DNA of 64,000 nucleotides from Oricola thermophila (GTDB taxonomy: Bacteria > Pseudomonadota > Alphaproteobacteria > Rhizobiales > Rhizobiaceae): assembly GCF_013358405.1 (NCBI RefSeq), contig NZ_CP054836.1, forward strand, positions 1,798,001 through 1,862,000. The letters run 5' to 3'. Shown piece by piece: positions 9,301 through 18,330 of the stretch; position 1 is the first letter of the stretch; each line of letters starts with the position of its first letter. The translations under genes and the position numbers were made by a program. The notes below the pieces were generated by a model. The model made no database searches. It worked only from the letters and a program-made list of their open reading frames with translations, and was not told the origin of the DNA.

Positions 9301-10050
9301 CTACCCTTTCTGGGCAACGCCGGGCTTCCGATGCTTGTAGAGATCCGCGGTCCGATCGATGTGCATGCGCATCGCCTCGGTCGCGCCATCCGGATCACCA
9401 GCCTCAATGTTGTCCACAATGAGGGCGTGCTCCTTTAGAGTCACCTCCTCCTGTCCGGTCCAGATCAGCACTTCCGTGTGATAGTTGAACAGCCAGTTCA
9501 GCATGGCTTCGCTGACAGAGGCGAAGATCGGATTGCCGGACATTCTGGCGATCGTGGCGTGGAACTGCATGTCGGTGCGAATAAATAACGGCGCATCGCC
9601 CAGATGGCCGCGCTGCTCCTCGACCAAGCCGCGCAGGACCGCAGCGTCTTCCGGCGTAGCGCGTTCGGCCGCCAAGCGTACCATGCCAAGCTCAAAATGG
9701 CGCCGGGCCTCTTTTAAATGTTCCAGGTTGTCGGGTGACATCGCCAGCAATAGCTGCGCTACGGGATCGGCCTGCCGAAAAAGAATGTCCGCAGAGAGGA
9801 AACCGACGCGAGAACGCTCGCCGTGAGAAATCGTAATCAGGCCCATCGACTGCATCGACTGCAGTGCCTCGCGAACCGCGGGACGCCCTACCCCGAAACG
9901 CTCCATCAGTTCACGTTCCGACGGCATCGGATCGCCGGCCTTCAATTCGCCCGAGATCATCATATCCCGCAGACGCTCGAGAACTTGGTCGGACAACTTC
10001 CGGCGGACGATCTTCTCGCCCTTCTTGCCGGGATCGTTCCACCGCTGCAT
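9301..10050 (-). CDS. GntR-family (FadR/FCD) transcriptional regulator
   Basis: 249 residues. N-terminal winged helix (residues about 15-80; PSERELMERFGVGRPAVREAL is the recognition region) followed by an all-helical FCD ligand-binding domain with the metal-site histidines expected of the family. It resembles NanR-type regulators. It is the last gene of the minus-strand apiose/apionate operon, so it most likely responds to an apionate-pathway metabolite. Control of the convergent galactoside operon is a weaker alternative. An AGGAG sits 11 bases before the start, rather far for an RBS. The palindromes at 18270-18294 are candidate operators. Confidence 0.88.
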   Translation of the reverse strand: MQRWNDPGKKGEKIVRRKLSDQVLERLRDMMISGELKAGDPMPSERELMERFGVGRPAVREALQSMQSMGLITISHGERSRVGFLSADILFRQADPVAQLLLAMSPDNLEHLKEARRHFELGMVRLAAERATPEDAAVLRGLVEEQRGHLGDAPLFIRTDMQFHATIARMSGNPIFASVSEAMLNWLFNYHTEVLIWTGQEEVTLKEHALIVDNIEAGDPDGATEAMRMHIDRTADLYKHRKPGVAQKG

Positions 10051-10122
10051 CGTCGTTCGGTCTCCTAAGTCATCTGTCGCACGACCTATATCGTCTTCGC
10101 GACCGCTTTTGATTGCCCCTCA

Positions 10123-11949
10123 TTAGCACAATGTTTCGATACCTGCGCGGTCGACGCGGACTACCTGAAAAGGTTGCAATGTCGCATCCACAGCATTTGT
10201 GACGCGAAGCGTCTCCGGCGTCAGGTTGGCGCAGATAATTTCCGGGCCCTTATTTCCTTCAAACGACACGACTGCCAACCGCTTTTCCTCAGGGGACAGG
10301 GACTGCAAGCGCCGTTTCCTGGCGCTCCGAGCAAGCGCGCGTACCACGCGCCCGACCGGCAAAAGGCCGGTTTTGTCAACGATGCCACGCGCGCCCAAGA
10401 AGGCCGCCGGCACCCAACGCTCGATGTGCGTATCGTGCAGCATTGCGGCATAACCGGTTGTCCAGGCCGCAGCGAACCTGCCCCGCTGGCGCGGATCATC
10501 ATGCGCCATGCAAATACGCTTGCCCTGTGGGTTGTCCATCGTTCGCGAGCCATAGGGATTCTGGCGCATGCCGATGGTTGTCGGGCCGAGCCGGTATCCC
10601 GCATGCTGTCCGATGATCGCGCGCGCCGAACGGGTAATGTGCGGAATGGTTTCTAGCGTCTCCATCACACTGTCATCGTCGGCTGCATGAACGATCGGAT
10701 TGGTGGCATGGGTCACGTAGTCGAGCATCTCGACCGGCGGGCGCTTGCGATTCAGCTCGGTGAAGTAGCTGAACACGCCACCGCCGAGCGTGACATCCGG
10801 AAAGGCCTCGCGCGCCGCGCGGTAGATGTCGGCGAGCGGCGGGCATGGCGGCCACTCGCTACCGGGCGGAGTCGACTGGCGGTCGACCGAGGGGCAGACT
10901 GCTACGGACTCCAATTTCAGGCCGGATTCCAGGACCGCTGCGGCGACATCGGCAAGTTCGTCGTCAAGATCGCCGTTGCCCAGCACCACGCATTCCAGCT
11001 CAAACAGGGATGGAAAAGCTTTCTGGAGGCGAGCAAATGCCTTGATGGCCGCCCGACCGTGCCCCGCCGCGGGATCGTAATGGCAGAGAATTGCCTGCGG
11101 CGCGACATCGCGCAGATGTTCAAGATTTCGCAGCGTGTCGTCCACTTCTTCCGGGGCGATAACAAGCCCGATCCGGGGCATAGAGATCCCGGTCTCCGCT
11201 CCGATTTCGACGGAAATCATCTCGTCGTCGCTCATCATCGCCGGAGCGGGCAACAGCGGCCGGACATTGACGACGACGCTCTGGCGGTCGGTTTCGCCTG
11301 CCGGCATAAGGTAGGGCCAGGGCAATTCGAGAGGCCGGACATAGGTCTTGTAGGAAGCGTCCGACCAGTTTCGCTGATCCTCCATCTCGAAAACATCGCC
11401 GAGCAGCCGGCACTCGACCTCAAGATGGCCCGGGCGGTACGTCAAGGAGCGTAACGTCTTGAATGGCTGCCAGGGTTCGATCAGGTCCGGGAAGACCGCA
11501 TCCTCCCGCGTTCCATCGCAATGCTCGACCGTGACGGGGCGACCGCTCACGCCGTCGATCGGATGCAAGACATTGAACCCGCAGCGGTTCGTCTCGAAAT
11601 CCGCCGAAGGGGTCGCCTCGACCTCAAAACGGAGGGTTCCGTCCGCCGCGCCGGCAATCACCGCTTGATAGACGAGTTCGGCGCCCGGCGCGGTGCAGGT
11701 ACCGGTATAGGAAACCTCGAATTCCTCAGCGTTCTCGACAACGACGAGGTCGGTGATCGCGGGCTGTAGCGTGCCCCAGTCGCGATCGCGAACGATATAG
11801 GCAATCGCGCGGATCACCTCGACGCCATCATAGCGTACATAACGGAGGTTGCCCTCCTCCAGCCGCGCCTCAAGCCTTCCTGCCCGCAGGACTCGGCCGT
11901 GGGGCCGTGGTTGTGAGGTTCCGTAAAGGGTGATCGCATCGACCGTCAT
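10123..11949 (-). CDS. apnL: D-apionate lactonase (D-apionolactonase)
   Basis: 608 residues from the ATG at 11949, chosen because GGGGAA precedes it at good spacing and it lies 11 bases after the stop of the preceding dehydrogenase. ApnL opens D-apionolactone to D-apionate. The N-terminal segment (LYGTSQP, then RVLRAGRL and VRDRDWGT) is characteristic of this family as I recall it. No signal peptide or membrane segment is seen, so it acts in the cytoplasm. Family membership is recognised from sequence and strongly supported by the neighbouring apnO, RuBisCO-like protein and DUF1537 kinase. I cannot assign catalytic residues. Confidence 0.8.
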   Translation of the reverse strand: MTVDAITLYGTSQPRPHGRVLRAGRLEARLEEGNLRYVRYDGVEVIRAIAYIVRDRDWGTLQPAITDLVVVENAEEFEVSYTGTCTAPGAELVYQAVIAGAADGTLRFEVEATPSADFETNRCGFNVLHPIDGVSGRPVTVEHCDGTREDAVFPDLIEPWQPFKTLRSLTYRPGHLEVECRLLGDVFEMEDQRNWSDASYKTYVRPLELPWPYLMPAGETDRQSVVVNVRPLLPAPAMMSDDEMISVEIGAETGISMPRIGLVIAPEEVDDTLRNLEHLRDVAPQAILCHYDPAAGHGRAAIKAFARLQKAFPSLFELECVVLGNGDLDDELADVAAAVLESGLKLESVAVCPSVDRQSTPPGSEWPPCPPLADIYRAAREAFPDVTLGGGVFSYFTELNRKRPPVEMLDYVTHATNPIVHAADDDSVMETLETIPHITRSARAIIGQHAGYRLGPTTIGMRQNPYGSRTMDNPQGKRICMAHDDPRQRGRFAAAWTTGYAAMLHDTHIERWVPAAFLGARGIVDKTGLLPVGRVVRALARSARKRRLQSLSPEEKRLAVVSFEGNKGPEIICANLTPETLRVTNAVDATLQPFQVVRVDRAGIETLC

Positions 11950-11960
11950 GAATTTCCCCG

Positions 11961-12980
11961 TCAGCCCGGCACCTGCATCCGGCCGCCCTCTTCCGCCGAA
12001 CGATAGGCGGCATATACCAGCGCCAAGGTCTTCAGATTGTCCTCGCCGGACGTCTCCGGCTCGATATCCCGGGACAGGCAATCGGCAAAGTGGCGTTCTA
12101 TGTTGAAGACACTTTCCTGGATGTTGTGCCAGGGCTTCTCGGCCCATGGCAGAAGCGGCGGCGAAACATCCGTCTCGCGCGTGCCGGATCCGTTGTGTAC
12201 TTGGAGCCTGTAATCGGCGCCGAGCCGCACTGTTCCATGCGAACCGTCGACCTCGATCAGCGTTTCCGGGAAGTTCTCGCGCGGCAGTTTCGTCGCGTAG
12301 CTGCAATCCACGATGCTGGTGACGTTGCCCTCGTGGCCAAGCATTATGGTCGCGACATCCTCGCCCCGGATCCGCGGGTTTACTCGCGTCGTGCGCGCAG
12401 ACAGCGTTTCCACCTCGCCGAACAGGAACCGGCTGATGTCGAGTATATGTATGCCGAGATCCTGGATGATGAACCGCTCGTCCGTGGCGAGATAGGGCTG
12501 GGCGGCATAGACATCATAGGCCGAGCGAAAACTGACCCGGCCCCAGAAGGGCGACCCAATCGCGCCCGAGTCGATCGCGGCCCTGACCGCGCGGATAGGC
12601 GATTGCCAGCGGAAATTCTCGTGAACCATCAACGTCACTTCGTGCGCGCGGGCTGCCGCAACCATGGCTTTGCCATCCTCCATGCTGTCGGCGAACGGTT
12701 TCTGGCAGATGATGGCAAGGCCGCGTGCCGCCGCCATTTCCACCAGTGACCTGTGCGTCGCTACGGTCGTCGCAATGTCGACGAAATCCAGTTTCTCGGC
12801 ATCCATCATGGCTGCTGCATCTTCGTAGCACCGCTCGATCCCGAAGCTTTCAGATGTAGCCTTGAGTCTCGCCCTGTCGCGATCGCACAGGGCGACAATT
12901 TCCGCGCCCTCGACATCTCTCCACGCGTGAAGATGGTTCTGCGCGAAAAATCCGCACCCGATCAGGCCACCTTTCAACAT
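11961..12980 (-). CDS. apdG: Gfo/Idh/MocA oxidoreductase, probable D-apiose dehydrogenase
   Basis: 339 residues from the ATG at 12980, preceded by GAGGAG. The N-terminal Rossmann motif is GLIGCGFFAQNH. The usual EKP motif is QKP here (IICQKPFA), a substitution at a position normally near the nicotinamide. The central beta-sheet domain carries the substrate site. In apiose pathways such an enzyme oxidises D-apiose to D-apionolactone, the substrate of the ApnL encoded immediately downstream. Function is inferred from family and context; Gfo/Idh/MocA members vary widely in substrate. It sits between the permease gene (14 bases) and apnL (11 bases). Confidence 0.78.
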   Translation of the reverse strand: MLKGGLIGCGFFAQNHLHAWRDVEGAEIVALCDRDRARLKATSESFGIERCYEDAAAMMDAEKLDFVDIATTVATHRSLVEMAAARGLAIICQKPFADSMEDGKAMVAAARAHEVTLMVHENFRWQSPIRAVRAAIDSGAIGSPFWGRVSFRSAYDVYAAQPYLATDERFIIQDLGIHILDISRFLFGEVETLSARTTRVNPRIRGEDVATIMLGHEGNVTSIVDCSYATKLPRENFPETLIEVDGSHGTVRLGADYRLQVHNGSGTRETDVSPPLLPWAEKPWHNIQESVFNIERHFADCLSRDIEPETSGEDNLKTLALVYAAYRSAEEGGRMQVPG

Positions 12981-12993
12981 ATCCAACTGCTCC

Positions 12994-14061
12994 TCAGCGT
13001 CCCAATGCGGCCTGCTGCTGCAACGCGACACGCGCCTGCAGGCGTTGTTGCGCCTGGTCGACCACGACCGCGGCGATGATCACGATTCCCTTGATAACAG
13101 TCTGCCAGAAGGAACTGACCCCCATCATCACCAAACCGTCAGACAAAATTCCAATGACGAAGGCCCCCACGATCGTCCCCGCAATACGGCCGCGCCCGCC
13201 CGACATCGAAGTCCCGCCCAGAACCGCCGCAGCGATGGCGTTCAACTCGAAGGTCTCTCCCGTTGCCGGATGGGATGCTACGAGCTGCGAGGAAATTATC
13301 AGCCCGACGATGGCCGCGCAGAAGCCGGAGAACATGTAGACGAACATCTTTACCCGGTTAACGTTCACCCCCGACAGCGCGGCGGCCCGTTCATTGCCGC
13401 CGACGGCATAAATGTAGCGGCCGAGCGGTGTGCGCTGAGCGAGATAGGCTGCGCCGCCGCCCACGACAATCAGCAACCAGATCGTGAAGGGAATACCGAG
13501 GAATGAGCCCGAGCCCAACATATAAAAACCGGTAGAACCGTATTCGGCCTTGCCGACGAGGTTGGGAAAGGTCGCGCCATCCGAGGACAGCAGGGCGGCG
13601 CCGCGCGCGATGTAGAGCGTGCCCAGCGTCGCGATGAATGGCGCAACGTTTAGCCTGGTTATGAGAAAACCGTTGAGCGCACCGACCAGCACGCCGACCA
13701 GCAGCGTGACCAGCATGATCTCGAATATATTTAGATAGAGCGTGTAGCCGATACCAAGATCCACGCCGTTCAAGATCAGGAAGCCGGCAACCATCCCGCA
13801 CAGGCCGACAATCGAACCGACCGACAGATCGATGCCGCCGGTTATGATCACGAAGGTCATGCCGATCGCCAGGAATGCATTCAGCGCAACGTGCTTGGAC
13901 ATGATCACGAAATTGGCGGCGCTCAGAAAGTTCGGCGCCGCGAACGCAAAGAACAGGAACACCGCAATCAGCGCGATGAATGTGCGCATCTTCAGGATCA
14001 GAAGCAGAAGCGACTGATTGTTGGTCTGCAAAGGTGCCGCTGCCGTGGCTCCGGTGGTCAT
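12994..14061 (-). CDS. Sugar ABC transporter permease, RbsC-like
   Basis: 355 residues. Ribose/xylose-type (BPD_transp_2) inner-membrane permease with about ten spans. The family motif GGIDLSVGSIVGL is present near residue 80, and the AAVLGGTSMSGGRG loop that contacts the ATPase lies near residue 280. The start overlaps the ATPase stop by four bases (ATGA). With the RbsA-like ATPase and the RbsB-like binding protein it makes a complete importer. The surrounding apnO/apnL genes point to D-apiose or apionate as cargo. Confidence 0.92.
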   Translation of the reverse strand: MTTGATAAAPLQTNNQSLLLLILKMRTFIALIAVFLFFAFAAPNFLSAANFVIMSKHVALNAFLAIGMTFVIITGGIDLSVGSIVGLCGMVAGFLILNGVDLGIGYTLYLNIFEIMLVTLLVGVLVGALNGFLITRLNVAPFIATLGTLYIARGAALLSSDGATFPNLVGKAEYGSTGFYMLGSGSFLGIPFTIWLLIVVGGGAAYLAQRTPLGRYIYAVGGNERAAALSGVNVNRVKMFVYMFSGFCAAIVGLIISSQLVASHPATGETFELNAIAAAVLGGTSMSGGRGRIAGTIVGAFVIGILSDGLVMMGVSSFWQTVIKGIVIIAAVVVDQAQQRLQARVALQQQAALGR

Positions 14062-15608
14062 GCTACATTCTCCTCAAGATGAACATCCGGCTCGTGGCCG
14101 ACAGCCGAACACGCAACGATCGCCTCCTCACTCGCATCGGGACGATCGAATTCGCCAGTTATCCGCCCGTTGGACATGACGACAATACGATCAGAAAGCG
14201 CCATCACCTCTTCCAGATCCGACGTCACAAAAAGAATTCCGAGACCGTCGGCAGCCAGCTGCCGCATGGTCCGAAATATTTCGGCCTTCGCGCCGACATC
14301 GACGCCGCGGCTCGGTTCGTCCATCAGCAGAACTTTCGGCTCCGTCATCAGGGCCTTGCCGATGACAACCTTCTGCTGGTTGCCGCCCGAAAGCGAACTG
14401 ACCGGATTTTCCGGACTCGCAATCTTGATGGTGAGCCGTCGCACGAAATCGAGTACCCTCCTGCTCTCCCCCTTCAGGTCGAGATCGAAGAGCCGCGTGA
14501 AGGCGTTCAGGCTCGAAAGCGACATGTTCTCCCGGATCGAGAGGATCTGGATCAGGCCCTCGGCCTTCCTGTCCTCGGGTATCAACGCGATGCCCCGCCG
14601 AATGCGGCCCGCCACGTCGCGGTCCGAAATGTCGGCCCCGTCAAGGTAGACCTTGCCGGTCGAGTGGGGATGGCGGCCGATAATGCATTCGAAAAGCTCG
14701 GAACGTCCCGCACCCATCAGGCCGTAGATGCCCACAATCTCTCCCGCACGCAGCGAAACGGAGACATTGTCAACGGCAAGCCCGCCCGACTTGCTCGGCA
14801 GGCTGACGGACTCGGTGCGCAGGATCTCGTCCCCGAAAGCATGCTCCTCGGCCTTGGCGAAGTCCTTCGAAGCCGATCCTATCATGTTGCGGACGATCCA
14901 GGCCACGTCGACGCCCTCCATCGGCCGCGTGCCGGTGATGCGGCCGTCGCGAAGCACGGTGATGTAATCGCCAATGCGGATCAGTTCTTCGAGACGGTGA
15001 GAGATGTAAACGATACCGACCCCCTGGCGCTTCAGGTCCGCAATTACCCGGAAAAGTATCTCGACCTCGGAGGCGCTGAGCGCCGAAGTCGGTTCGTCCA
15101 TGATGAGTATCTCTGCGTCCTGCGAAAGCGCCTTGGCGATCTCCACGATCTGCTGCTGGCCGATCCTGAGGTCCCCGACCTGCGTGTCGGGATCAATGTC
15201 GTGCTCCAGCCGCTCCATCATGCGGCGAACCTCGGCGCGCTGCATATCGGAGACGATATCGACGCCAAAGCGGGTCTTCTCGCGCGTGATGAAGATATTT
15301 TCTGCGACGGTCATGTTCGGGAACAGGTTGAGCTCCTGGAACACGATGCCGATACCGTGACGCTCCGCATCGCGTGTCGTTGCGAAATCAACCGGCACGC
15401 CATTTCGGATAATTTGCCCCTGGGTGAGTTGTTCGACACCGGCGATGGTCTTCATCAGTGTCGACTTGCCCGCGCCGTTCTCGCCAACAAGGACATTGAC
15501 GGCGCCCATCCGGACGTCGAAATCGACCTTGTCGAGAGCCAGCGTACCGGGATAAACCTTGGTCGCGCCTCGGACAGACAGTCCGATCGGATGATCGCTC
15601 CGCGTCAT
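14058..15608 (-). CDS. Sugar ABC transporter ATP-binding protein, RbsA-like (two ATPase domains)
   Basis: 516 residues with two fused ABC domains. N-half: Walker A GENGAGKST, signature IGQQQIVEIAKAL, Walker B ILIMDEPTSAL. C-half: the degenerate Walker A GLMGAGRSE, signature LSGGNQQK, Walker B LLMDEPSRGVD. The K-to-R change in the second Walker A is normal for the RbsA/MglA family. Length (about 500) is typical. It overlaps the DUF2291 gene by four bases and the permease gene by four bases. It powers import of the apiose-type sugar. Confidence 0.94.
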   Translation of the reverse strand: MTRSDHPIGLSVRGATKVYPGTLALDKVDFDVRMGAVNVLVGENGAGKSTLMKTIAGVEQLTQGQIIRNGVPVDFATTRDAERHGIGIVFQELNLFPNMTVAENIFITREKTRFGVDIVSDMQRAEVRRMMERLEHDIDPDTQVGDLRIGQQQIVEIAKALSQDAEILIMDEPTSALSASEVEILFRVIADLKRQGVGIVYISHRLEELIRIGDYITVLRDGRITGTRPMEGVDVAWIVRNMIGSASKDFAKAEEHAFGDEILRTESVSLPSKSGGLAVDNVSVSLRAGEIVGIYGLMGAGRSELFECIIGRHPHSTGKVYLDGADISDRDVAGRIRRGIALIPEDRKAEGLIQILSIRENMSLSSLNAFTRLFDLDLKGESRRVLDFVRRLTIKIASPENPVSSLSGGNQQKVVIGKALMTEPKVLLMDEPSRGVDVGAKAEIFRTMRQLAADGLGILFVTSDLEEVMALSDRIVVMSNGRITGEFDRPDASEEAIVACSAVGHEPDVHLEENVA

Positions 15609-16270
15609 TGATTCCCGCCTTTCGAGACGACTACCGGAGTAATCAGCACATCTTCATCCGCGGCAGTGAGCGACATCGCGCCGGATACCGCGATGCGCTG
15701 ACCGACAAGCCCTTCGCGATCAAGGTCCTTCAACGCAGTTTCGTAGGCGCGTCCGTTGAGCGAACGCGACAGCTGGGCAAAGGCGATCTGATCCCGGTAG
15801 TCGGAAAAGTCGATGAACGGCAACGTGTCGCGAACCGACGTCCCACGGATCACGGGACCGAGCTGAAGCGTGGCATCGGCGATATCATCGTCATCGATAT
15901 CCACGCCTGCTGTCGCGGCACGGGTTTCGGTGTTCGCCGCGACGATCACGCCGGTCAGGCGGGTTGCAAAGTTCCAAGCCCCGAAACCGCCTTCCTGGCG
16001 ATGGCCATATTCCTTACCCGCGGCATCGAGATCGGACCGGATCGCCGGCAGCAGCACCGCCAGGTCCGTGGCCTCGTCCCTGAAATGTGGCACCACCTTT
16101 TCGTCCCACATCTCCACCAGCCCGGATTCGGCATCCTGGCCTTGCAACGAGGCTGTACCGCTCGCCGATCCCGTACGAGCGGGATCATCAGAATACTTGA
16201 CGAGCTTGCAGCCGCCAATCGCGAGCAGCAATACGAGTACGATAGCCGAAAATCCAAAACGGAATGTCAA
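15605..16270 (-). CDS. DUF2291-family periplasmic lipoprotein of the sugar importer operon
   Basis: 221 residues if translation begins at the TTG at 16270, which has GGGGAG eight bases upstream. A GTG at 16279 would add three residues but has poorer spacing. The N-terminus is a lipoprotein signal: hydrophobic IVLVLLLAIGGC with the lipobox cysteine at about residue 21. The rest matches the DUF2291 family, found beside RbsABC-type importers. It should be membrane-anchored and periplasmic. Its job is not established; an accessory role in binding-protein docking or sugar recognition is a guess. It overlaps the ATPase gene by four bases and follows the binding-protein gene across two hairpins. Confidence 0.8.
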   Translation of the reverse strand: MTFRFGFSAIVLVLLLAIGGCKLVKYSDDPARTGSASGTASLQGQDAESGLVEMWDEKVVPHFRDEATDLAVLLPAIRSDLDAAGKEYGHRQEGGFGAWNFATRLTGVIVAANTETRAATAGVDIDDDDIADATLQLGPVIRGTSVRDTLPFIDFSDYRDQIAFAQLSRSLNGRAYETALKDLDREGLVGQRIAVSGAMSLTAADEDVLITPVVVSKGGNQ

Positions 16271-16322
16271 TTCTGTCACTCCCCATCGGCCACACAGGCC
16301 GGTGAACAGACACCCGACAGTC

Positions 16323-16369
16323 CGCATGGCGTCGCCATGCGAACTGTTCGCGGATATGCGAACCGCGAA
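16323..16369 (-). promoter_or_regulatory. Two hairpins between the binding-protein gene and the DUF2291/ABC genes
   Basis: Bases 16323-16341 are a perfect inverted repeat with 9-base arms around one base (CGCATGGCG, T, CGCCATGCG). Bases 16347-16369 form a second one (TTCGCGG, nine bases, CCGCGAA). They lie in the 121-base gap after the binding-protein stop codon. No T-run is present, so stabilising or attenuating the transcript between the binding protein and the remaining importer genes is the likely role (inferred). Confidence 0.6.
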
Positions 16370-16391
16370 TACGTGGCCCGCAATACGAGGG

Positions 16392-17357
<966 letters not shown>

Positions 17358-17407
17358 TTAAGCACTTGCTTTCCTTCCGGCGCTTGAATGCGCCATTCCC
17401 CGGCCTT

Positions 17408-18232
17408 CTAGGTTATCCGGCGAATACTCTCCGCGATCTCTTCTGGTTCGAATACCCCGATCCAGTCATCTCGCATCAGTCGTTCCTTGCCGTTCTCGAT
17501 GGCCTTGTTGCATGCGTCCGAAAACACGCCATCAACCTCCCCCATCGTCACGGCACCCAGAATGTTCATGTGCCCGAGGAGGAAGTCTCTGGCCGCCACC
17601 GGATCCACGCCGCGACGCACGACCTCATCCATGGCCTCCTTCATTATGACCAGAAGTGTAGCGCAAACCGTTTCGGAGAGCCCCGGCTCCAACAGCGCCA
17701 TCTGCTCGACCGTGACGCGATGCGAGCGAAGAATCGGTGCAAAAATGGTCCTCGCGATGTCTTCGCCAATGGCATAGTGCTCTTCGGGCCCCTGCATCAG
17801 CGCGCTCACGATCGCCTGTTTCGCGGCGATACCGCCGAAATGATCGCGCCTGGCGTTCTCGTCGGTCTCTTCATTGAATATCGGCGGATGACACGGATGC
17901 GTGACGAAATAGGTCACGTCGTCCCGATCGGGCAGATGCCCGGCAAAGGGAGCCGCGGCATCAAGCGCCATGATGATCGTGCCAGGCTGCACCCTGTCGA
18001 TGATCGATGACGATACGCCGCGGATGGCCGTGTCGGGTACGGCGAGGATGATCGCACCGGCACCTTCGAGCGCATCGTCCATTTCGACGCAATCGAGACC
18101 GGTCTCGCTCTTCAGCCGCTCCCGACCGACTTCGCTTTTCTCGACATGCGCGACTTCATAGCGCGAGCCTTTCAGGTTGCGCGACAAACGCACACCCATT
18201 TTTCCCCCAGCGCCGACCAGAGCGATTTTCAT
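17408..18232 (-). CDS. apnO: D-apionate oxidoisomerase
   Basis: 274 residues. ApnO oxidises D-apionate with hydroxymethyl migration to 3-oxo-isoapionate, using NAD. The N-terminal Rossmann motif is VGAGGKMG, followed by the IILAVPDTAI strand. The VTHPCHPPIFNEE segment and the helical C-terminal dimer domain fit this 6-phosphogluconate-dehydrogenase-like family. Identification rests on recognition of the family plus its place beside apnL, the RuBisCO-like gene and a DUF1537 kinase. It is the first gene of the minus-strand operon, 98 bases from the divergent RuBisCO-like gene, so that gap should hold both promoters. Confidence 0.8.
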   Translation of the reverse strand: MKIALVGAGGKMGVRLSRNLKGSRYEVAHVEKSEVGRERLKSETGLDCVEMDDALEGAGAIILAVPDTAIRGVSSSIIDRVQPGTIIMALDAAAPFAGHLPDRDDVTYFVTHPCHPPIFNEETDENARRDHFGGIAAKQAIVSALMQGPEEHYAIGEDIARTIFAPILRSHRVTVEQMALLEPGLSETVCATLLVIMKEAMDEVVRRGVDPVAARDFLLGHMNILGAVTMGEVDGVFSDACNKAIENGKERLMRDDWIGVFEPEEIAESIRRIT

Positions 18233-18330
18233 CCTCTTCCTCCAATTTTTTCGGAACCATACCGCAAGCCATCATGTTGTCAACTGGTATGATGAGATGA
18301 TAGAGGGCAAATCGAGATTGGGAGATCACG
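18233..18330. promoter_or_regulatory. Divergent promoter region of the apionate genes with candidate operator palindromes
   Basis: The 98-base gap separates apnO (minus) and the RuBisCO-like gene (plus). CATCAT at 18270-18275 and ATGATG at 18289-18294 form an inverted repeat with 13 bases between, and within it lies GTTGTCAAC (18276-18284), itself a palindrome. Short dyads of this size are typical GntR-family sites. A GGGAG RBS precedes the plus-strand ATG. One regulator bound here could control both arms; the GntR protein encoded at 9301-10050 is the best candidate. Promoter hexamers are not clear. Confidence 0.45.

Noticed and set aside
13980..15611. 543-codon open frame antisense to the RbsA-like ATPase
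   Set aside because: The minus-strand ATPase carries all expected nucleotide-binding motifs and coupled neighbours; the antisense frame has none.
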